From Helopsaltes ochotensis (Eukaryota; Chordata; Aves; Passeriformes; Locustellidae), in the NCBI GenBank assembly GCA_013400155.1, contig VXBM01000198.1, positions 389,393 through 453,392 on the forward strand: DNA of 64,000 nucleotides. Reading direction: 5' to 3'. Under the pieces are notes generated by a model. It saw nothing but the letters and a program-made list of their open reading frames with translations, ran no database searches and was not told the DNA's origin. This document shows, one piece after another, positions 54,738-64,000 of the stretch. Every line of letters starts with the position of its first letter. The first letter of the stretch is position 1. A program made the position numbers and the translations under genes.

Positions 54738-57700
54738 CTAATTGGAAAGAAATTATGTCAGAATGCTCCAGCTACATGTAACATCTACAGTTTTTAACTG
54801 AAATGTCTTCTACCCCAGTGTGAAAAAAAACATTGGTGGTGCAAGTATAAACAGTAGCAGAATAAAGCGCAAGTCAAGAATAGCAAAGATGAAGTCATAA
54901 CCTGGTAAAACATTCTAGGAAAGTTTAAATTCTGCCAGAATTCTGGAAAATGCAACACCTGAATAGTAACAGGGTTCCAAAGCACATAGAAAGAATAGTG
55001 AGAGAAACACCTGTAGGCAGAAGGAACTCTTTTTGTGCTAATACAATGTACATTCAACCCCGAAGAGACCCATCTTGCATATACATTAAAAAGTACCTCA
55101 GCAGACATTTTTTATTAGCTGAATCTTGCAGAATCTACATTGGTTGAAGTCAGTGCCATCCACAGCCGTGATTTACTGTTTCTATTGGAGTCATATTTGC
55201 ACAAACTAGGCTTACACCAAGCACCCAGGAATAATTTCTTAGTATCACAGAACTCTTATTTGCTCACATTTTCCCTAAATTGCTGATAAAATAGAATAGT
55301 TTTTTAATTCAATTTTAGCATGCTTCATCAGTTTATTAAAAAAAAGTTAATAAGAGTATTTCTAGTTTAAGATGTTCCAAATGACAGTCACTTTAAAATG
55401 AGTCTGCCAGTGTAGTTCAAAGACATTATGAAGGAATTATTTTGAAGTATACAGAATGAAATATTTGCATTCCCTGTCTCTCCCAATCATAGTTTACTCT
55501 TTGGTTTTGCTTTTCAGTGTCCTAAAAGCCATGCAAAAATCACAGAGAGTCAACCCGTTCCTAGCCATCAATGAATAATGCTACAAACATCTGCCAAAGA
55601 GTAGTATTTTAAAAATACATTAGTAGCTGAGGATGCAGAAGGATGGTCAGTAGACTGTTGGAAGATCACACCAAGATATCGGTCAGCCCAGCCTAACAGA
55701 CCTGGGTAGAACTGGACACCAATCCTCCTGAATCAGGGGAGCAGATGTTTTTAATTCTTCCTCCAAATCTGATCTCAGAGTTAGCTGTAATGGGACAGTT
55801 ATACCGAGTTCTGTTCCCTCTGCACCACAACTTGAAAATGTCACTTTGTAATATAATACTACAGATCGCAGAATTAGAATACCTTGGGCCCTGGATGCCT
55901 CGAAAATCTACTTTCTCTCTGTAAGTTAGTCTAGCAAGAGAGATTAAGTCAGAATAGTTAATTTTCTAGAATGTGGTGGTAAATAATTATCTAGATCTTG
56001 AATTCATTTCTAATGCAATCACAAACAAGGATATTAGAACTTCAGCTCTGATCTCAAAACCTGGTTTTTTTCCTTTTACTCATATTGCTGCTATTGTATT
56101 TCATGCATGAAGATTTTTTTTTCAAAAATCTCCAGGTTTTCAATAATTTCTTCCACAGTCACATTACACCTTTCACAGAGTTTTTTAACTGATGTTCAGT
56201 TCTCATTTCAAAATTCATTACTTCTCTGCCTTTTACCCAGTGTTACCATTAGATCTACTGTATGAAGACTATTTCTTAATTTCACCAAACTGCTTTTTTT
56301 TTCTTTCCTGGAGACTTGCTATATGCTTATTAGGCTTGAAATCAGCAATGTTCAGGGCAAAGTTTCTAAAGTGTAATGAAAAACTCCACCCGCCAGAACT
56401 CTTCCCACAGAGTTTATAATAAGACAGATGCAGTTGTTTGTTTAAGTGAGCTTTAACATTGTAGAGGTCTTCCTCTACAAATTGCAAAAGGTTTGATGAA
56501 AGACAGTTTGGTTGCAGTTTCAGACAGAGGCTTGTACTCTTGCATAATTCAAACATCAATGATTTCTTGGAAATGGTAATGAATTTCCTTGTTTAATTCC
56601 AAATTGCAGTTGAAGGCAGAAGTTAGCTATCATTTAACTTGCTTGCTAGTTCAGTGTAACACACAAAAATGCACTGAGTGCAGTTTCTGCAGTAAACACA
56701 TACCACAAATACTGCACAATGTGACTGATAACATCTCCTTTGTTTGCCCAACTGGGCTTTTCTTCTAGAGTTATTTCTCTGCAATTGTAGCTAACAACAA
56801 CTACATGCAGCCACTTAGCTTGTCCTGAAGATCTCTGAAATAAAACTGCTTGAAGGACAAAGCCAAAAGCCTGGTGAGGCAGCAAGCACCTTAGGTAGAG
56901 TTTGTGCATAGGAGTAGAACCACTCTCCATCTAGAATACCTACACTGAGAGGTTCCAAGACTGAATATATTTTTAATTATCACATTTTAATGAGCTACCT
57001 GGGAAGACAGTTACACGGCTAATTTTAACCAGGGTGGCAAAATACTGGAGGGCATGCTCCTTCCACTCCTGCTTTACCTTACTTACCCTGTTCCTTTGGT
57101 CACTATAAGGGCAACAACAGCAGTACATTTGACATGCCTCTTTGAAGAGACCAGGGAACCCTTTGCCTTCAAGTGCCTTGAAGTACTTCATCACAGTAGG
57201 TCTTTAGGAAGACAGCTCATAGATATAACTGCAGTCCTGAATAAGGGAAGTCAGTAGCACCTGATTTATCTATTAGGCTGAATCTTCTTACCCATGAACA
57301 TTTCATGAATTCAGTGTTTACTTTACATTGATAGGGTTCTGAATTCAAGTAAGATTGATGTAGATAATGGTGAGAGAAATTAACACAGACGTTGGAGTCT
57401 AAAGACCAGAGAGCAAGGCAATGAAGCAAACCATTCTTGCCAGTACCCCCTGCACCAACAGGAGGGGATGGAGGAGATGCAGCTGGCCTCTTAACAGCAG
57501 TGCATGCATAACAGGAGGGCCTCAGGCTCAGGCTGGAGATAAGGAGAATTGGGCCCATGAGGACAATCCAGCAGTGGAGCAGGGTCTCCACCTCTTGAAT
57601 TTCATGTTCTGACTGGTGAAGTTCTGAGCAATCTACTCTGACCCCACAGCAGAACTTTGGGCAGGGGCTGGAGACTGACCTGAGTCTCCACCACTCCTGT

Positions 57701-60600
57701 GTTTCTGTCGCTAGCCTTATTTCCCACTCAGTCAAATCTAGGTTTCAACAGTGTATTCCCATAATGCTATTTGTGAAAATGGATCTAACTCTTTATTGAT
57801 AATTTTGTAAATAACTAATGCTAATATGAAAGCAGATTAATGTGAAACACAAAAGTGATCTTATGTATGCTTAAAAATCAATTTTCAAATTCATAATGAA
57901 GTTGCTGTGTTTCCATTTTGGTTCCCAGGACTGTCATCAAACTCTGAAAATAACGGACTTTTCCTGCTATGTAAAGTATATAACTTGAAGCATATGTAGT
58001 GGAAACGTTATCTTATTCTAAATATTTATTAATTTCTTTAAACCTAAAACATAAAGGATTCCTAAAAAATTTAATTACATGGTTCAAAAAACACAGCTTG
58101 AGGTATTTTTTGATTGTGTTACTAATTTCTTTTAAATTCTCCTAGCAATGATATTAAGAAACAATATGGAAAAAAGGGAAATAAAACAGAAAGAAAAATG
58201 TACTATAGTTAAGTAATAGTTGGACTCCAGCCACTCATCCTCACCCTCACACAGTGTTCTAAGAAAAAGTGATTGAAATGCCTTTATCATAAACTCATTT
58301 TATTGGGTGTACAATAAAAATTCTTAAAGAATCTTGTTCAGAAAAAAAAAAAAGCCAGCTAAGTCATGGCAGTTGATCTTTACTCCCCTCATCAACTCAT
58401 TAGAAATTAAGATCAAAGATAGTACTTAGAATAAGGTCCACAGCTTTTGCTGTACTCCTGTCTTATAACTGAAGAAAACTTACTGAGGGTCCGAGAGGTT
58501 CTGCAAAGACACCTCCAAGTTGATACATCTATAGGTAGGAAAAGCAGAATATATCACAAAAATAGTAAGAGGGACTGACTTTTCATACCACAATATAATA
58601 AACTGTTATTTTTGCTAGTGTTTTTGCAGTTAGCACAGTAGAGTTGCCTTGAACTTGTTAGATACCCACAAAATATGGTACTAGAGAAGGGGAGTGGAAA
58701 AAATACAAAAGGAGCAGTTCAAGTTATGCCCCTTGAGCCATGCAATACAAAAAGAAAATTACTATTTGTCTGATATATTTTTATTCACTTTATATCAGAT
58801 CATAAAAACAAATCTAGCCTCTGAGATCAAAGAATCAAGATCCTTAGAACAGCTGATAAAAGGGGGATTCATTTATTTCTCTCACTTAAGTAATTAATTT
58901 AATCTCTTAAAAAAAAAACCCCAAACCAGATTATATTGAAGAAAACTAGTTCCAAAGCACTGCCAGACACATAGTAACAATGCTGTAGAACAGCACAAGC
59001 GCATGTTCCAGGTGCTGTGTCTATACCTTGCAAGATACAGACAGAAAGCCATGGTGACCTGTTTCTTCCCCCTCCTTTCACTCAGGCTACCTGTGCTCAC
59101 CCAGCCAGCCTGGGCAGCACATGCAACCTGATGAGGCCAGGAGCCAAAAGCAGGCGCGGGCTGAGTAAAACAAGATGCCTTTCCCTGTTCTACTTACAAG
59201 GGCTGCTGCCTGTGAAAAAAAGAGCAACAGCCTGAAAGCGCATGAGGAGCAAAGTGCCCTGGGTGGTAATGCAGATTCTGCACTATGTGTGGCAACACTC
59301 TGGAGGGTAACAATTACCCCTACCAGAGGCATCAGAATCATACTCTCTGGATGCCAGCAGCAGGGAACCTGAACTTATTAAATTACATGAAATTTAACCT
59401 GAAATTACTCTAAAAGTGTGACTGACATTAGGAGATGATTATAAATTCACCCAGAATTAATTTTTAACTGGCTTTTAAATATAAAGTCCTATTAAAGAAG
59501 ATTCAGTGTAAAAAGAGCTGTTAGTTTGGAGACACAAGTAGTCTTTATTACCATGTAATTGCCCCTGAACAGTATTGCTTCTAATAACATTTAGACTGGA
59601 GACCCAATTGCATTCTTAAGATTTTAGGAACTAATGTTGATAAATTCTAAAATTTGAGAATGTATGTGGGAATGTTTGAGAAAAAAAATTGTGGTGGAGT
59701 TCACAGAAGTATTTTTTAATTCAGCCTTTTAAAAATTTCAAATCCTGAACTAAAAAGCAGAAATACAAACATATGCACAAGACCTACCCATTACATATAA
59801 AGATGACAGCATTACATACCATGGCAGCATTGCAGGGATAACTATGACTGACATAGACAGTAGTTTGTAGGAATAAAATAAAGAGAATTACTCTTATATA
59901 AGACAACATGTTCCTTTACTTCGAACGGGTCAATCATGACATGTATGCTAAAGCACCTTCAATACCTAAAGAAAAGCTGATTGTTCAAGTTTACTTACTG
60001 TAACCCTGGGAATAAAGCTCTGTAATACCAGCTGATCCCAATTTAGTATCAAACAGATGTTTCGCCTTGCTGTAAATATTGACTGAATAGAAGTTACATG
60101 CCAAAATTACATTTTTCCTTAACTGTATCTGCAGAAAAATCTGACTGTAAAAAAGCCCCTCTTCCACAATTAGTTAAGGTATGGGACTGAAATTTACTGT
60201 TAGGTGAAATCAGACATTTTGCAATTTCATCCCTACTGGAATTCATTGGCATATTCAGAGCGTTTTACAACACAGTCAGCAGGCTCATGGCAAGAGACAA
60301 ATGCCTTTTTTTTTTCTTCTTGTCACAAAATAGACATAGCTAGTCCCATCATCTTTCATATCAAAGGAAGGATTTTATTTCAGAAACCTCAGCACAAGCT
60401 ACAGTCTTTCTCTCCTGCCTCACTGACAATGTCAGTAAAAAAAAAAAAAAACAAAAACCAAAAAACCAAAAAAAAAAAAATCCCACCCCAAAAACCCCAA
60501 ACCTGCTAATATAGATAACACTTAAAATTATTGAAAAAGCATTTAGAATATAGATGCACTTATACCAGCAAAACTTGGCATCTACCAGAATAGTTAGTCA
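54738..60600. other. Probable GLDC intron 2 sequence, no exon recognised
   Basis: No stretch encodes the expected short exon 2 (a segment ending about 112 residues into the protein). A 172-codon - strand ORF at 57217-57735 and a GC-richer patch at 59000-59340 show no known domain. An A/C-rich tract occurs at 60434-60500. Confidence 0.5.
60434..60500 (+). repeat. A/C-rich low-complexity tract
   Basis: A run of A interrupted by C and CC, then CCCCAAAA-type units. It is the third tract of this type in the window. Confidence 0.85.
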
Positions 60601-60624
60601 TTCAGACTTAAGAAAAATACGGAA

Positions 60625-61440
60625 TGTTTCATGGAATCATTTAGGTTGAAAAACACCTCCAAGATCATCAGCTCCAACCTCTGACTGATTACCATCTTGT
60701 CATGTAGACCATGGCACCAAGTGCCATGTCCAGTTGTTTCTTGAACACCTCCAGGAATGGTGTCCCTCCCGGCATAGTCCATTCCAATGCCTGACCACCC
60801 TTTCAGTGAAGAAATTCTTACTAAACTTCCCCTGGTACAGCTTGAGGCCATTTCCTCTAATCCTGTCGCTTGTTGCCTGGGAGAAGAGGCCAAACCCCAC
60901 CTGGCTACACCCTCCTTTCAGGCAGTTGTAGAGAAGTGACAACGTCCCTCCCTGAGCCTCCTCCAGCCTAAATGACCCCAGCTCCCTCAGGCCTTCTCAC
61001 AGGACTTGTGCTCCAGACCCTTCACCACCTCCATTGTCCTTCTCTGGACACACTCCAGGACCTCAGTGTCTTTCTTGCACTGAGGGGACCAAAACAACGA
61101 ACGATTCAAGCTATGGCCTCATGAGTGCTGAGTACAGGGGCACAATCCCTGCTCTGCTCCTGCTGGCCACACTATTGCTGTACAGGCCAGGATGCCATTG
61201 CCCTTCTTGGCCACCTGGGCACACCCTGGCTCACGTTCAGTCACTGTCACAGCACCCCCAGGTCCTTTTCCTGTGGGCAGCTTTCAGCCACTCTGCCCCA
61301 GCCTGTGGCACTGCCTGGGGTTGCTGTGACCCAAGGGCAGGACCCAGCACTGGGCTTTGTTGAACCTCACAGCACTGGCCTCAGCCCATGATCCAGCCTG
61401 TCCAGATCCCTCTGCAGAGCCTTCCTGCCTAAACTCAGGA
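60625..61440 (-). repeat. CR1 LINE 3' fragment, inverted relative to the 39-kb copy
   Basis: About 815 bp read on the - strand. On + it starts with the reverse complement of the CR1 tail (ATGGAATCATTTAGGTTG), then TCACTTCTCTACAACTGCC-type and TCTGGACACACTCCAGGACC-type segments on the expected strand, and ends near AGATCCCTCTGCAGAGCC. It has the same orientation as GLDC. It is longer than the other CR1 copies here. Confidence 0.92.
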
Positions 61441-64000
61441 AATGTCCAGTTTAATAGGGTTAAAGACTTTATTTCTATATATATGTTATGCTCTTCAGGG
61501 GATTAATGAAGCTTCATTCTTCCACTGAAGAGTAGTCTGTGCTAAAATGTCTAGGAGGGACAACACAGGTACAAAAAGAGTGTGCTTCTACTGTAACCAG
61601 AGGTTTTATTTATCATCAGTGGAGTATGCAATGCCATATAAACAAGCTCTTTAATACAAGCTCCATCCACAGGAGTCTCTTTTTTTCTTCTTTTTTATTG
61701 GTATTGCATACACACATTTGATTCATTTACCTTCTTTTAGACAACTTGTGAGATTATCAGTGGAAGGATCTGTAATGTAATCTTTTCTAGTGACACACAC
61801 TGAATCAAAACTTGAAGATTATGTATCAAATGTACACATCAAATATGCACACCTGAGATGAGGTCTACAGCTATGAAAGTTTTCCAAATCACCCAAATGT
61901 AATTGCAGAGACCTATGATACAGACATGCTTTTTATGGTGGGTGTGTGGTTTTCTTGAACTGCATGTCTAATTCTATCTGTAAGGATTGACTTCAATGAG
62001 ACTTCAATGTAAGTTCAGCTGTGTTCAGCACAGCTCATTTGTTCAGCTGCACTCCAGTTTGTGGAGACACAATGATTACATTTTTGAGTTACAAAGAAAA
62101 GTGGAAATTGTTGTATTGGTATTACAAATTTTATAAATGTCGAAGTTCATTGAATGATGCTTTTCATTGCCTAGTTCTGTTCTCTCTTTACACATGTGAA
62201 TTAGAGTGAGACAGTGAGAGCATTCATTCAAATAAAAATAAATGTTTAAATTAAAATAGAAGACAGTTTTCATGACGCTTCCCAATTTTGCTACTTGCCT
62301 TTAGTAAAAGGTATAGGCCCCATCCTCACATAAGAAATAACACCCTGGTGACCATAAAGTGTCCTCTCTAATGGTACATTAAAGAGGAAGCAAGCTTCAC
62401 TCAGATTAAAGTGTCCTGGGTACAAGATGTTCAATATGATATTGAACTGAGGCTTTTAACTTTTCTTTTAAAAGCTGTGGAATTTTCTGCTACCAGTGCA
62501 GGGGAAAACTAGTGATAAACAATTACACATTAAATTGTAAAAGACAGTCCAGCACTCTGGCTGCAGAAGAAAAACGCAGTTGTGTACGGAAAAGAAGTTT
62601 TCTGTACCTCATGCAAGCATCTCTTTTGAAAACTCACTGTTGCATGCTGTGCAATGTGAGTGTCTGCATCACAGTCACATTCTTTCAAAGTTTACTCTAA
62701 GGGAACAAGAACAGCATAGCAAGTGGAGTAAAATGCCAGTGAACTAAATACACTGTTAGCTAATGAGGTCCTGTTGCACAGTGAGAACTTGCCTACAACA
62801 GAACATCAACTAATCCACCACCGTGTAGGAGACATCCACTCAAAACTGCTACAAAAATCAGTGCTTGAGCACTGCATCAAGATTGTGACTTAGGTTGACA
62901 TCATCAGGTTAGTTTTCAATAATATGTATGTATTTTAATGCCCACTATCCTGTATCACTTTTATGTGTGTTTTGGTGAAGTAAAATTTTGTAAGAGTATC
63001 ACATTAATTAATAATAAAAAACAATGATTTAAAAAAATAGAAAGGCTTCTAAGACATAATTATTAGTGACACACCGCATTTTACTCCTTCTACCTAAAAA
63101 TATAATAACTTAAAAGGTTCTTTCCTTTGAGGTCAGTGAAAATCACTTCTTAGTCAGGGAGTACCTTGATTAGAACACATTAACCATAGGGAAATATGCC
63201 AAGCAATACTTTCAGCAGTTATACAGACACAAGAAGGTTGATAAATTTTGCCTCTCTACCCAGCCTCTCCCCATTTTAATAAGATGGAAAGTTACCAAAG
63301 ACTAAAATACCACTGTACTAATAAAATATTTTAGAGGTAGAAACTATCAGTCCCTGTTGTACCCTCCTGGCTAGAATCTGTCTTTTCAGGGTTTAGTTTT
63401 CCTGGCTGTTCATTGTGGTGCTGCCTCTCATGTGTGATGTCATCTCAGAGTAACCAGATTGAACTGGCCAGGAATCTCACCGGAGCTGCAGGCCTGAAGT
63501 TTACACTCAAATTACACCACATGGATGAGCAATGAGAAAATGCCAGCAAGAGGAATCAAGTTTTCTACAAATCAGGCAAAGGATTGTGACACAAAAATGA
63601 AGTTAATACTGATGTAACTGGACCTCATATCTGAATGGCCATTGCGCTTTGATAGTTTTAGTGTAATTGTTTAGCTTTTGGGATTTTTAAGTGTTTCTTT
63701 CACTTACAGGACTTCCAGCCTCATGTTCACAGATATCTCTCAAAATGCATTTATGCATGTAGAAATTTTGTACTGCTTGCTAACTCTTAAAAAGTCTAAA
63801 ACCTCATTAAATCACATCAAGTTTTCTACAGCAATTTGCTGAATTACAGTAGTGCTACAATAGCTGAATCAGATGTTTAGTATTCTTGCACTTTTACCCA
63901 CAACACTCAATTAGACAGATTTTAAATTCTGGCCATTAGTCTACTCTGTATCCATAATGCAGAGGCCCAGATTTTCCTTGTTATTAAAATATGCAGGTTA
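61441..64000. other. Unannotated region, probably GLDC intron
   Basis: AT-rich sequence to the end of the window. I see no exon, RNA gene or clear repeat. If GLDC exons 1-2 lie further on, this is intronic. Confidence 0.5.

Noticed and set aside
57217..57735. 172-codon - strand ORF, the longest outside the exons and provirus
   Set aside because: No recognisable domain, no suitable splice context for GLDC, and uneven composition. Treated as chance.
58441..58560. Possible GLDC exon 2 on the - strand
   Set aside because: The translation (LEVSLQNLSDPQ) does not fit the conserved P-protein N-terminal segment or the required phase.
1..64000. Search for CRISPR arrays, operons, tRNA or rRNA genes and phage-like systems
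   Set aside because: None seen. The window is ordinary vertebrate intronic and exonic DNA with transposons.

Overview
The window is vertebrate nuclear DNA, almost certainly from a bird. It is intron-rich, carries several 3' fragments of CR1 LINEs (the dominant avian LINE), contains an avian-type endogenous retrovirus (ERV), and holds two neighbouring genes, UHRF2 and GLDC, arranged tail to tail. That pairing is known on human 9p24.1, and the corresponding region is Z-linked in birds; Z linkage here is inference from synteny.

Layout. From 741 to 22475 (+ strand) lie the last eight coding exons of UHRF2: most of the SRA domain, the linker and the C-terminal RING finger. All splice phases join and the stop codon is present; the 5' exons (UBL, tandem Tudor, PHD, start of SRA) are upstream of the window. 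The 14.7-kb intron between the first two exons holds a provirus on the - strand (about 5951-12860) with two LTRs, a primer-binding site, a polypurine tract and damaged gag, dUTPase-protease, pol and env. From 22476 to about 25750 is the shared 3' intergenic space, with UHRF2 3' UTR and polyadenylation candidates on one side and GLDC candidates on the other. From 26079 to 54737 (- strand) lie 23 consecutive GLDC exons, numbered 3-25 by analogy with the 25-exon human gene. They join in phase into 908 residues ending in a stop. Counting back from the C terminus gives human numbering without an indel and puts the PLP lysine at 754. I found no exon 1 or 2 between 54738 and 64000; they are beyond the window or too short to recognise.

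Function. UHRF2 is a nuclear reader of modified CpG and an E3 ubiquitin ligase. GLDC is the PLP-dependent P-protein of the mitochondrial glycine cleavage system. They are neighbours, not partners in one pathway.

Most notable: a provirus whose two LTRs nearly match at both ends but differ in a block of about 80-90 nt just upstream of the TATA box; a pol missing nearly all of the integrase core; a betaretrovirus-like dUTPase-protease next to a gamma/alpha-type Env; a GC-AG intron in GLDC; and two near-identical CR1 segments in opposite orientation, probably within one GLDC transcript. I found no convincing undescribed biological system. Boundaries were read by eye from the sequence, and no alignment or database search was run.
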